A DNA stretch of 41,881 bases, from positions 1-41,881 of the forward strand of contig JAFGJZ010000126.1 of the NCBI GenBank assembly GCA_016928815.1. The letters run 5' to 3'. Shown here piece by piece: positions 16,120 to 23,973 of this stretch. Below the pieces are notes generated by a model. The model was not told the DNA's origin. It searched no databases and saw nothing but the letters and a program-made list of their open reading frames with translations. The translations under genes were made by a program, and so were the position numbers. Positions within the stretch are counted from its first letter, which is position 1. Each line of letters opens with the position of its first letter. Source of the stretch: Spirochaetota bacterium (GTDB lineage: Bacteria; Spirochaetota; UBA4802; JAFGJZ01).

Positions 16120-16154
16120 TTGACAAAAAACATATACCTGAATATTCAGGTATA
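16120..16154 (+). promoter_or_regulatory. rpmF promoter region with 22-bp perfect palindrome
   Basis: A perfect -35 box TTGACA lies at 16120-16125. From 16133 to 16154 runs a gapless perfect palindrome, TATACCTGAAT followed by ATTCAGGTATA. It covers most of the spacer and the expected -10 position (TATTCA, 16143-16148, a poor match). This is the arrangement expected of a repressor or activator operator. It could alternatively fold as a terminator stem for the TPR gene, but the T tail is weak. Confidence 0.5.
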
Positions 16155-16194
16155 ACTTATTGTTTAAAAATCTAAGTATAAATGGAGATATAAC

Positions 16195-16389
16195 GTGGCT
16201 GTTCCTAAAAGGCGAAAATCGAAATCAAAATCCAGAATGAGAAGATCTCATAATGCTATAAAATTACCAAGTTTAAGACCATGTCCTAATTGCGGAACTT
16301 ATGTTCTGCCGCATAGAGTTTGTCCTGAATGTATGCATTACAAAGGTGCGCTGATTCTTGAGAAAAAAGTAAAAATTAACCAAATATAA
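16195..16389 (+). CDS. rpmF: 50S ribosomal protein L32 (zinc-ribbon form)
   Basis: The 64 residues begin [19 protein letters not shown] and carry two Cys pairs, CPNC and CPEC, which make the zinc-binding form of L32. The start is GTG 16195, supported by GGAG seven bases upstream. In many relatives acpP stands between rpmF and rnc; here only 54 bases holding a hairpin separate rpmF from rnc. Confidence 0.97.
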   Translation: MAVPKRRKSKSKSRMRRSHNAIKLPSLRPCPNCGTYVLPHRVCPECMHYKGALILEKKVKINQI

Positions 16390-16397
16390 ATTTTTGC

Positions 16398-16424
16398 AGG
16401 AAACAGGGATATTCCCTGTTTCCT
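16398..16424 (+). other. strong hairpin between rpmF and rnc
   Basis: AGGAAACAGGGA (16398-16409) and TCCCTGTTTCCT (16413-16424) pair perfectly over 12 bases around a three-base loop. No T run follows (next bases are TACATGGG), so it is not a standard terminator. It may be an RNA processing site or a partial attenuator in front of the RNase III gene. Confidence 0.6.
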
Positions 16425-16443
16425 TACATGGGTTAAGGAAAAA

Positions 16444-17175
16444 ATGTACTCGGCACTAAACAGCAAACAGCGTAATAAGATATTAAATAAATTCCAATCC
16501 CGTCTTAGAATTAATTTTAAAAATCCCTCGTTATTAAACAGAGCATTGGTACACCGTTCATATGCTAATGAAAACCTTAATGAAATACATGACAACGAAA
16601 GACTTGAATATCTTGGTGATTCAGTTCTTGCGCTGATAATTAATGAATATCTTTTTAAACATTTTGAGAATTATCATGAAGGCGACCTTGCCAAGATTAA
16701 ATCAGCAGTTGTAGCTGAAGAACTTCTTGTTAAAATTGCAAGGGAGCTTGATATAGGTGAATATATACTGCTCGGGAAAGGTGAAGAGAACAGCGGAGGC
16801 AGAACCCGGGATTCAATACTCGCAAATACAGTTGAAGCTGTGATCGGTGCAATGTACCTTGATTGCGGACTCAAGAAAACTAAACAATTTGTTCTTTCGC
16901 TTTTTAAAAAACATATCGTACGGATAGATAAGCTTCCTTCCTTGAGGGATCCGAAAACAACTTTACAGGAAATAGTACAGAAAAAGTATAAGGAAAAACC
17001 TGTTTACAGGCTTATTGCCGAAAGCGGACCGGATCATAATAAACAGTTTACTGTGGAACTTGAGATAAATGAAAAAAAGATTCTGCAGGCTTCAGGTTCC
17101 AGTAAACGCAAAGCTGAAATTGAGGCTGCAATGAATACTCTTAAGCTGCTCGATCAGAGGAAAATTTCGATATAA
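16444..17175 (+). CDS. rnc: ribonuclease III
   Basis: RNase III cuts double-stranded RNA, including rRNA precursors. The 243 residues contain the catalytic signature NERLEYLGDSVL (51-62), a second acidic site in NTVEAVIGAMYLDCG, and a C-terminal dsRNA-binding domain from DPKTTLQEIVQ to SSKRKAEIEAAMNTLKLL. AAGGA before ATG 16444 is the binding site. Its stop overlaps the start of the Nudix gene by one base (TAATG), showing translational coupling. Confidence 0.97.
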   Translation: MYSALNSKQRNKILNKFQSRLRINFKNPSLLNRALVHRSYANENLNEIHDNERLEYLGDSVLALIINEYLFKHFENYHEGDLAKIKSAVVAEELLVKIARELDIGEYILLGKGEENSGGRTRDSILANTVEAVIGAMYLDCGLKKTKQFVLSLFKKHIVRIDKLPSLRDPKTTLQEIVQKKYKEKPVYRLIAESGPDHNKQFTVELEINEKKILQASGSSKRKAEIEAAMNTLKLLDQRKISI

Positions 17176-17630
17176 TGAATGAAAAGCGTAAAATAAGGGT
17201 ACGTGTCGGAGCGGTAATAATTAATGACAGGCGTGTACTGCTTATTGAACATATTAAAGACGGTAAAAAATACTGGCTGGTTCCAGGGGGCGGAGTTAAA
17301 TTCGGAGAGAATCTGAAAGAAGCTCTGGAACGTGAACTTAAAGAAGAACTTTCTATAAAAATAACGGTGAATGACCTGCTGTTTTCATCCGATTCAATTT
17401 CAAAAAATGAAAACAGGCATATAATTAATTTATATTTTTCATGTCAGCATGAGTTTGGAAATCTTCAGCTTGGAGATGATGAGCGTCTAAATAATTTCGG
17501 ATATTTTTCTGCGGATGAACTTGCAAAAATGACAATTATACCCCAGATAAAAAACGAACTTCTGCTTATTCTGGAAAAAGGAAATGACTCCATTAAACGT
17601 TATTCCGGTTCCGGATGGGATGAAATCTGA
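17175..17630 (+). CDS. Nudix hydrolase
   Basis: Nudix enzymes cleave nucleoside diphosphates linked to another group; the substrate here is unknown. The 151 residues carry a Nudix box starting at GGGVKFGENLKEALEREL and ending KEELSI. The metal-binding RE..EE core is intact, but Ser replaces the late conserved Gly. The PGGGVKFGE context and length resemble small ADP-ribose or NTP-type members. It overlaps the rnc stop by one base and is followed two bases after its own stop by a STAS gene. Confidence 0.88.
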   Translation: MNEKRKIRVRVGAVIINDRRVLLIEHIKDGKKYWLVPGGGVKFGENLKEALERELKEELSIKITVNDLLFSSDSISKNENRHIINLYFSCQHEFGNLQLGDDERLNNFGYFSADELAKMTIIPQIKNELLLILEKGNDSIKRYSGSGWDEI

Positions 17631-17632
17631 TT

Positions 17633-17977
17633 ATGAATTTCAGTTATTCAATAGAAAGCCGGGAGACATGCAAGATTGTTTCAATTACCGGATCAATATC
17701 AGTGACTTCGATAGAATCATTTGAAAGACTGATTTCATCCCTGACTGATATTGGCAATGTGATTATTAACATGGAAAAAGTTGAAAGTGTAACATCTTCC
17801 GGTCTGAACACTTTAATTGACATTGTTCTTTCCGCAAAAAGTAAAAATCATAGAGTCCTTCTGCTGCGCCCCGGCAAACTGTTTTTAGAGATGATTGAAA
17901 TAGTCCGCGATTATGATTATTTCAATATCATAGAAACTGTAGATGAAGGTCTTGCCAAACTGAAGTTCTATACCTGA
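17633..17977 (+). CDS. STAS-domain protein (anti-sigma factor antagonist type)
   Basis: This single STAS domain of 114 residues belongs to the SpoIIAA/RsbV-like family that binds and releases anti-sigma or other partner-switch kinases. The phospho-Ser loop reads SVTSSGLNTL, with Thr where Asp usually stands before the two Ser residues. It is the last gene of the rnc string. No partner kinase or sigma factor is nearby. It is separated by only three bases from the convergent ABC ATPase gene, with no terminator visible. Confidence 0.88.
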   Translation: MNFSYSIESRETCKIVSITGSISVTSIESFERLISSLTDIGNVIINMEKVESVTSSGLNTLIDIVLSAKSKNHRVLLLRPGKLFLEMIEIVRDYDYFNIIETVDEGLAKLKFYT

Positions 17978-17980
17978 TAA

Positions 17981-18751
17981 TCAAATTGTATTTGCCGCAG
18001 TGACGATGTTTCTCCCTGTTATCATATTTTTTGAAAGATATAGATCCGTATTGAAAATATTTTTAAAATCCTCTTCCGTGTAATCTTCGGTTCTTTTATC
18101 CATAAGAACCGTTCCGTTTTTTATGCTTACTATTCTGTCGCTGTTTTCAAGAGCTGCATTAACGGAACTGTTTTCCATTATTATCATTTTGCCGCCGTCA
18201 ATAACATATTTATGAATTGCTCTTGAAAGGATATGGAGTGAATTTAAATCAAGATTCTGTTCCGGATTTTCCATGAGAATTATATCCGCTCCTCTTGCGA
18301 AAAGATATGCCAGTTCCGTTCTCTTTTTTTCGCCTTTTGTGAGTGAACCGTACTTTTTATATTTCAGATGTGTGAGGTTGAAATTTGAAATTTGTTTATC
18401 AATCTCGGAAATATCTTCCTGGTTTAAAGGTCTGAAAAAATTCTTAAGGTACAGACGGGAATGAAGAACGGTATTGTAAACGGTTCGGCCGTGATTAAAG
18501 CCGGGTCTTATGGAATGTGAAAATACCCTTAAAAGATTTTTTTTCGTCAATGATGAAATCAAATTTCCGTTATATCTGAAAGTGCCTTCGGTTGACCTGA
18601 TTACTGAGCTTATAATTTTAAGGAGAAGTGTTTTTCCGGATGCTTCTTTTCCGATAATTGAAATTATTTCACCGGGATTTACAGATATATTTATATTTTT
18701 CAGCAGATAATCACCGTTTTTAATGTATGATATGTTATTCAGCTCAAGCAT
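17981..18751 (-). CDS. ABC-type ATPase with degenerate catalytic motifs
   Basis: This 256-residue ABC ATP-binding protein is most like the siderophore/cobalamin importer type. Walker A is normal (GKEASGKT, 34-41). The other key sites deviate. The Q-loop Gln appears to be His (VFSHS), the signature reads LTKGE rather than LSGGQ, and Walker B with the catalytic Glu reads ILMENP, so the usual Asp-Glu is Glu161-Asn162. The switch His aligns with Ser195. The D-loop NLD is kept. It follows the TPR gene on the same strand by 17 bases. No permease is nearby. It probably binds ATP but hydrolyses it poorly, if at all. Confidence 0.85.
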   Translation of the reverse strand: MLELNNISYIKNGDYLLKNINISVNPGEIISIIGKEASGKTLLLKIISSVIRSTEGTFRYNGNLISSLTKKNLLRVFSHSIRPGFNHGRTVYNTVLHSRLYLKNFFRPLNQEDISEIDKQISNFNLTHLKYKKYGSLTKGEKKRTELAYLFARGADIILMENPEQNLDLNSLHILSRAIHKYVIDGGKMIIMENSSVNAALENSDRIVSIKNGTVLMDKRTEDYTEEDFKNIFNTDLYLSKNMITGRNIVTAANTI

Positions 18752-18768
18752 GAGTTATCCCGGAAATT

Positions 18769-20361
18769 TTATTTTAAAAAATCAGTATTATCAGAAGTAT
18801 CAGCGGTGTTGCTGTTTACACTGTTGTTGATTTCAGCCGCGGCTTTTTCCCTGTCTTCTTTTTCTTTGGCAGCTTTTTCTTCTTCAGCTTTTTTCTCCTG
18901 CTCAAGTTTTTTCTGCTGGTTTGTTTTTTCCTTGTCTATTTCCTTAACAAGAGGTGCAAGAAGCGTGTCTTTTTCGGCTGCGATTCTGCTGTTTTCAGAA
19001 TTTGTAATCAGCAGATTCAGATTATATTTGGCTTTTTCACGGTCTTTGTTTTTCAGATATGCTTTCACCAGCATCATTTTTTTTTCATCATTCAGTGATA
19101 GCTTTTCAAAAGTTTCAACGGCTTTATCATAGCTGCCGGTAAAATAAAATGCTTCAGCCAGAATGATATTTGTGTCATAATCAGTTTCAGATGCTGGCAG
19201 AGATGAAGCTATCTGAATTGCTCTCTGATACGATTTATCAAGAAAATGCTGTTTAAGCAGAATTTTATATGCTTTGTAGTATGAAGTGTTTCTTTCATCA
19301 TTTTTTTTATTCTGTTCAATATCAAAAAGTCTGTCAAAATAAACAGCAAATTTTTCATTCTGCTCCTTATAATAGATACTTCCCAGCTGGAAAATCACCT
19401 GGGAGTCATTCGGTGCATAAGTGCTGAGCTTCTGGAGAATTTTAACAGCTTCCTGATAATTTTCATTCTGTATGAATATTGCTGAAAGAACATACATGGG
19501 CTTTGTATCTTTCGGGTTTAATTTCTGACATTCTGTCATGTCAGCTACGGCATTGTCATACTCTTTGTTTTTATAGTAGCAGGTTCCGCGTTTTAAAAAA
19601 GATTTGTATTTTGTATTTTTTCCGATGAATCCGTAATCTAATACATTTGAGTAAAGAACCGCCGCATTTGTAAAAGAATTGTTGGAGAAATAAATATCAG
19701 CCAGCAGCAGATTTACGGCAGTATAAAAAGGAATTTTATCAGTTATGGCCTTGAAGTAGAAGGCTGCTTCATTTTCCTGGTTTTTGCTGAGATAATACAT
19801 TCCAAGTTTGTATTTCGGAGCAAGAAATTCATTGTCTTCAGAAATTGCGTTTTTATAGGACTGAACCGCTTCATCGTTAGAGTTTTTGCCTTCCAGTATT
19901 TTACCTTTTTCGTATAATTGTTTTGCGCTGTCATTATTAGTCCAAAGCATTTTATTAATCATTTCATTTACTTTGTCCTGCACTGATGAGTCATTGGTTT
20001 TTTCCCAGTATTTTCTACATGTCTTGACAGTGTTGAGGATGTCATTATTCTGTTCGTATAGAATGATTAAACTCCAGTAAGCGAGTTTAATATACTTTTT
20101 ATCCATATAATTATCAATTGCCAGGTTATAGTATTCGATAGCCTGTGGAAAATTTTCCAGTTTTTTGTTTATTTCACCCATAAAATAGTAGCTATTGCCG
20201 TCTTTAGGATTCGCTTCGACGGCTTTTGTGAATGCAGTAATTGCCTTGTCATAATTTTTATACATATAAGCAGTTTTTCCCTGCTCGTGATATCCGGCAT
20301 AAAGATTTACGGAAATAAACGCTGAAATCAGCAGAATTAGAATAAACGTACTTTTTTTCAT
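18769..20361 (-). CDS. secreted TPR-repeat protein
   Basis: This 530-residue protein has a signal peptide (MKKSTFILILLISAFISVNLYA) and around ten TPR-like helical repeats. These begin with GKTAYMYKNYDKAITAFTKA and continue to about residue 460. A Lys/Glu coiled segment (about 470-510) and an Asn/Ser/Asp tail follow. It is probably periplasmic or surface-attached and acts as a protein-binding scaffold; the partner is unknown. It has its own promoter (20462-20434) and is followed by the degenerate ABC ATPase, which may be functionally linked. Confidence 0.8.
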   Translation of the reverse strand: MKKSTFILILLISAFISVNLYAGYHEQGKTAYMYKNYDKAITAFTKAVEANPKDGNSYYFMGEINKKLENFPQAIEYYNLAIDNYMDKKYIKLAYWSLIILYEQNNDILNTVKTCRKYWEKTNDSSVQDKVNEMINKMLWTNNDSAKQLYEKGKILEGKNSNDEAVQSYKNAISEDNEFLAPKYKLGMYYLSKNQENEAAFYFKAITDKIPFYTAVNLLLADIYFSNNSFTNAAVLYSNVLDYGFIGKNTKYKSFLKRGTCYYKNKEYDNAVADMTECQKLNPKDTKPMYVLSAIFIQNENYQEAVKILQKLSTYAPNDSQVIFQLGSIYYKEQNEKFAVYFDRLFDIEQNKKNDERNTSYYKAYKILLKQHFLDKSYQRAIQIASSLPASETDYDTNIILAEAFYFTGSYDKAVETFEKLSLNDEKKMMLVKAYLKNKDREKAKYNLNLLITNSENSRIAAEKDTLLAPLVKEIDKEKTNQQKKLEQEKKAEEEKAAKEKEDREKAAAEINNSVNSNTADTSDNTDFLK

Positions 20362-20433
20362 AATAGACCTGTTTTAAAGATTCAGAGGCAATGCGGTTAT
20401 TTATTAAGTATCTAATCAGCCTCAGTTGATGTG

Positions 20434-20462
20434 ATTATGCTAATTTGTTCTTTTTTAGTCAA
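20434..20462 (-). promoter_or_regulatory. sigma70-type promoter for the TPR/ABC pair
   Basis: On the minus strand TTGACT (20462-20457), a 17-base spacer and CATAAT (20439-20434) match the consensus well. It is divergent from the murJ promoter, whose -35 box begins 15 bases away. Confidence 0.6.
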
Positions 20463-20476
20463 AATTATTTTTATAT

Positions 20477-20504
20477 TTGTCAAAAAAATTGCAATTATGA
20501 TAAT
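20477..20504 (+). promoter_or_regulatory. sigma70-type promoter for murJ
   Basis: TTGTCA (20477-20482) and GATAAT (20499-20504), with a 16-base spacer, precede the murJ start by 18 bases. Confidence 0.55.
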
Positions 20505-20522
20505 TAGAAAAATTTACCGTAA

Positions 20523-22088
20523 ATGGTTGATATGAAAAAAAACGGACTTATTAAATCCACAGGTATAGTGACCCTTAATACTTTCCTTAGCAGAATTCTC
20601 GGACTTGTACGGGATCTGCTGATCGCTAATTTTTTTAAAATAAATCACAATGTGGACGGTTTTTTTATCGCATTCCGCATACCTAATCTTTTCCGCCGGC
20701 TTGTTGCCGAAGGTTCGCTGACCATCTCATTTATTCCGGTATACACTGAGTATCTTGAGAAAAAAACCGCAGAAGAGGCGCTTGAGCTAGCGCAGAAAAC
20801 TTTTTCCCTGCTTCTTGTTGTACTGACGGCGGTTGTCTCAGTCGGTATTGTTTTTTCTCCGCAGATCGTCAGATTGTTTGCATGGGGCATTGAAGACAAT
20901 AAGGTGCTGCTGCTGATTACCGGAATGAACCGTTATCTTTTTTTATACCTGTTTCAGGTGGGTGTGGTTGCTTTTGCAATGGGTTATCTTAATTCACACC
21001 GTCATTTTTTTGCTCCGGCTTTTTCACCGGTACTGCTGAATGTAGGTTTCATTACCGGCGCTTTATGGTTCAGAAAATATTTTGCGGAGGAATTATGGGG
21101 GCTTGTTGCAGGTGTTCTTTTGGGCGGACTTCTTCAGATGCTGCTTCAGATTCCGTTTATGTTCAGGGAGAAATTCCGTTTCAGATTCTCAATTGATCTG
21201 AAACATCCCGGTATCCGTAAAATTTTTAAAATGATCGTACCTGCTCTTTTCGGTATTGCTGTTTACCAGATTAATATTCTGATAAGTACAATATATGCTA
21301 CAACCTGCGAGGAAGGCAGTGTCAGTTATCTTTATTACTGTGACAGACTTACGGAACTGGTTCTGGGCGTCTTCATAATATCTATCGGAAATGTCATTCT
21401 TCCTGAAATGTCAAGGTGTTCAGCTCACGATAATGTTGAACGTCTGAAAGTTCTTTTTTCAAAATCCGTTACAGCATCTCTTATTCTGGCGATTCCCGCC
21501 GCATTTATTCTTTACAGCATCGGTTATCCGATACTGTCGCTGCTTTTTATGCGGGGAAATTTTTCACATGATGATGCAATGAAAACCTATGGGGCATTAA
21601 AATATGCCGCTTTTATTATTCCTTCTCTTGCCGTTCTCAGGATAACAACGCCGACTTTTTATTCATTAAAAGATACGCTGACTCCCGTATTGACATCCTG
21701 TGTTGCGCTGATTAGTCATTCAATTCTGGGCTATTTTCTTAAAAATACGGAAATGTCGTTTTCCGGACTCAGTCTTTCAAATTCAATTGCGGCGTTTCTG
21801 CAGACAGTAATACTGGTTTTCCTTCTGAGGAAAAAAATCGGACGGATTAATCTTAAATATCTGACAGTATCAATATTTAAAATAGTGACAGCATCATGTA
21901 TCATGACGGCTGTTGTTCTGAAAATTGCGGGGCTAATAAACTGGGACACAGCTTCACTGTATTCCAAAATGCTGTATATGTCATATATTGTCATATCCGG
22001 AGGGGCAGCTTATTTTGCGGTATGTTTTATTCTGCGGATGGAAGAAATCGTCGGTATTAAAAATGCGCTGATGAAAAAATTACATTGA
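20523..22088 (+). CDS. murJ: lipid II flippase MurJ
   Basis: MurJ moves the peptidoglycan precursor lipid II across the inner membrane. The 521 residues have the family opening GLIKSTGIVTLNTFLSRILG, the RIPNLFRRLVAEGSLTISFIP motif and some 14 hydrophobic helices. The motif LFMRGNFSHDDAMKTYGAL also fits. ATG 20532 is an alternative start, giving MKKNGLIKSTG; neither start has a good ribosome binding site. The stop overlaps a TTGACA, near the likely apt promoter. Confidence 0.95.
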   Translation: MVDMKKNGLIKSTGIVTLNTFLSRILGLVRDLLIANFFKINHNVDGFFIAFRIPNLFRRLVAEGSLTISFIPVYTEYLEKKTAEEALELAQKTFSLLLVVLTAVVSVGIVFSPQIVRLFAWGIEDNKVLLLITGMNRYLFLYLFQVGVVAFAMGYLNSHRHFFAPAFSPVLLNVGFITGALWFRKYFAEELWGLVAGVLLGGLLQMLLQIPFMFREKFRFRFSIDLKHPGIRKIFKMIVPALFGIAVYQINILISTIYATTCEEGSVSYLYYCDRLTELVLGVFIISIGNVILPEMSRCSAHDNVERLKVLFSKSVTASLILAIPAAFILYSIGYPILSLLFMRGNFSHDDAMKTYGALKYAAFIIPSLAVLRITTPTFYSLKDTLTPVLTSCVALISHSILGYFLKNTEMSFSGLSLSNSIAAFLQTVILVFLLRKKIGRINLKYLTVSIFKIVTASCIMTAVVLKIAGLINWDTASLYSKMLYMSYIVISGGAAYFAVCFILRMEEIVGIKNALMKKLH

Positions 22089-22096
22089 CATCCTAT

Positions 22097-22124
22097 TTGC
22101 CTGTGATTAGGTTTTGCTGATAAT
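22097..22124 (+). promoter_or_regulatory. possible promoter for apt
   Basis: TTGCCT (22097-22102) and GATAAT (22119-22124) are 16 bases apart. A perfect TTGACA at 22085-22090 is nearby, but its best-spaced -10 (TAGGTT) is poor. Confidence 0.35.
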
Positions 22125-22142
22125 AAACTTATGGAGCTATTA

Positions 22143-22670
22143 ATGTCTGTTAAAGAAAAAATAAGAACCGTACCTGACTTCCCTAAACCCGGTATTCAAT
22201 TCCGTGATATTACAACATTGCTGCAGGATGCGGAAGGTCTTCAGGAAATAATAAATATTCTCTATGAAAGATATAAAAATGCAGGAATTCAGAAAATTGT
22301 GGGAATTGAGGCAAGGGGTTTTATTCTCGGTGCAGCACTTGCATACAAAATGAAACTTGGTTTTGTTCCGGTACGCAAGAAAGGAAAACTTCCTTTCGAA
22401 ACTTACAGTTATGAATATGATCTTGAGTACGGGTCTGATGTCATTGAAATTCATAAAGATGCCATAACGGCCGGCGAAAAAGTACTACTTGTTGATGATC
22501 TGCTGGCAACGGGAGGAACGTCGATGGCGGCTGCAGAACTCATAAAACGTATTGGAGCTGAGATTTTCGAACTCGCTTTTATTGTAGATCTGCCGGATGT
22601 GGGCGGAAGAAAATCTCTTGAAGCAAAAGGCCTTAAATATTTTGCAATCTGCGAATTTGAAGGTGATTAA
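22143..22670 (+). CDS. apt: adenine phosphoribosyltransferase
   Basis: This enzyme salvages adenine with PRPP to make AMP. The 175 residues match the family: [20 protein letters not shown] at the start, [17 protein letters not shown], the [20 protein letters not shown] flap and the PRPP site [20 protein letters not shown] 22143 is chosen because GGAG at 22133-22136 lies six bases upstream; an in-frame ATG at 22131 has no such site. Confidence 0.97.
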   Translation: MSVKEKIRTVPDFPKPGIQFRDITTLLQDAEGLQEIINILYERYKNAGIQKIVGIEARGFILGAALAYKMKLGFVPVRKKGKLPFETYSYEYDLEYGSDVIEIHKDAITAGEKVLLVDDLLATGGTSMAAAELIKRIGAEIFELAFIVDLPDVGGRKSLEAKGLKYFAICEFEGD

Positions 22671-22801
22671 TCGGTCTGGAAACGGATTTGTTTTTTTGAA
22701 CAATTAAAATTAATTACTTGATATATAAAAGCATATTGGTTTTTCTGGTAATATTCAGTTTGATGTGCTGAATTACTGAAACTAATCTAAGGAGCATATA
22801 A

Positions 22802-23557
22802 ATGGGTCGAAGAGTAATTATTTCCGGTAACTGGAAAATGAATAAAGAATCAGCCGGTGCTGCAGAACTTGTGAAAGGACTGCTTGCTGATGTAAAAAAC
22901 ATGTCTGCAGAAAGGGAAATGATAATATTTCCGCCTGCCATTTATCTGAAAGAAGTATCTGAAATGACAAAAGGGTCGAAAATAAAAACAGGTGCTCAGA
23001 ATATGTATTTTAAGGCGGAAGGAGCTTTTACTGGAGAAAATTCACCTAAAATGGTTAAAGATGCGGGTGCGCAATATATACTTATAGGACATTCCGAGAG
23101 AAGACATGTATTCGGTGAAACTGATGCTTTAATAAACCAGAAAGTAAAAGCAGCGTATGAATTCGGCCTGCTTCCAATGCTTTGCATAGGAGAGCTTCTT
23201 GAAGAATTCAAAGCAGGAAAATCAAAAGATGTCTGTAAAAAACAGCTTGTTGAAGGTTTAAAGGATGTTTCTGCCGATCAGATGAAATCAATGGTTATTG
23301 CATATGAACCGGTTTGGGCTATAGGAACAGGTGAAGTCGCAACACCGGAGATTGCAGAGGATATTCATAAGTTCTGCCGGGAAGTTCTGACGGATCTTTA
23401 CAGTGCTGAAATATCATCAATTGTACCGATTCTTTACGGCGGTTCAGTTAAAGCTGACAATGCTGCAGGACTTATAGCAAAAGAAAATGTTGATGGTGCA
23501 TTAGTCGGAGGCGCATGTCTCGATGCTGCATCGTTTATGGGAATTGCGAAAGCATAA
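22802..23557 (+). CDS. tpiA: triosephosphate isomerase
   Basis: TpiA interconverts dihydroxyacetone phosphate and glyceraldehyde 3-phosphate in glycolysis. The 251 residues carry Lys12 in NWKMNK, His97 in LIGHSERR, the catalytic Glu169 in AYEPVWAIGTG and the phosphate loop YGGSVKADNA. AAGGAG before ATG 22802 is a strong binding site. The 131-base gap upstream is AT-rich with a T run near 22690, and no promoter there is convincing. The tpiA-secG pairing is common in bacteria. Confidence 0.98.
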   Translation: MGRRVIISGNWKMNKESAGAAELVKGLLADVKNMSAEREMIIFPPAIYLKEVSEMTKGSKIKTGAQNMYFKAEGAFTGENSPKMVKDAGAQYILIGHSERRHVFGETDALINQKVKAAYEFGLLPMLCIGELLEEFKAGKSKDVCKKQLVEGLKDVSADQMKSMVIAYEPVWAIGTGEVATPEIAEDIHKFCREVLTDLYSAEISSIVPILYGGSVKADNAAGLIAKENVDGALVGGACLDAASFMGIAKA

Positions 23558-23587
23558 TCTGGGAAAGTAAAGGGTAAAGGATATAAA

Positions 23588-23890
23588 ATGTCAGGTATAA
23601 TAACAACATTAACAGTAATTTTTCTCATCGTCTGTGTATTTCTTATTTTGATGGTTCTTTTACAGTCTGATAAAAATTCCGGAATGGGAATTTTAGGCGG
23701 TTCAAGCCAATCGGCTTTCGGATCTTCGACAGCAGATGTAGTTACAAAAATTACAGCAGTTCTAGTGGCTCTTTTTCTTTTGGGTTCTCTGGGGCTTTCT
23801 GCTTTGGAATCATTTTCTGGAAAGTCAAAATATATTGATCCGAATACGGTAAAGGAAAATACTGAAAATACTGATAAACCGCAGCAGTAG
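23588..23890 (+). CDS. secG: protein translocase subunit SecG
   Basis: SecG is the small accessory subunit of SecYEG. The 100 residues have two membrane helices (about 4-24 and 54-76) joined by the family loop LQSDKNSGMGILGGSSQSAFGS, quoted in part, and end with an Asn/Thr-rich tail. AAAGGA before ATG 23588 is the binding site. It follows tpiA by 30 bases and is closed by a good terminator. Confidence 0.95.
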   Translation: MSGIITTLTVIFLIVCVFLILMVLLQSDKNSGMGILGGSSQSAFGSSTADVVTKITAVLVALFLLGSLGLSALESFSGKSKYIDPNTVKENTENTDKPQQ

Positions 23891-23916
23891 TTACTGTAAC
23901 AAAACAATATCAATAG

Positions 23917-23945
23917 AGCCATATAGCATAGCTGTATGGCTTTTG
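23917..23945 (+). terminator. intrinsic terminator after secG
   Basis: AGCCATATAGC (23917-23927) and GCTGTATGGCT (23931-23941) pair over 11 positions with one wobble around loop ATA, then TTTTG. A perfect TATAAT at 23949-23954 follows, without a good -35, so a promoter for the next gene might overlap this terminator. Confidence 0.75.
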
Positions 23946-23973
23946 TACTATAATTAAAAAGGTCAAAAAACCA

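Noticed and set aside
16390..16443. A missing or hidden acpP between rpmF and rnc
   Set aside because: The 54-base gap is too short for acpP and contains only the hairpin; acpP must lie elsewhere.
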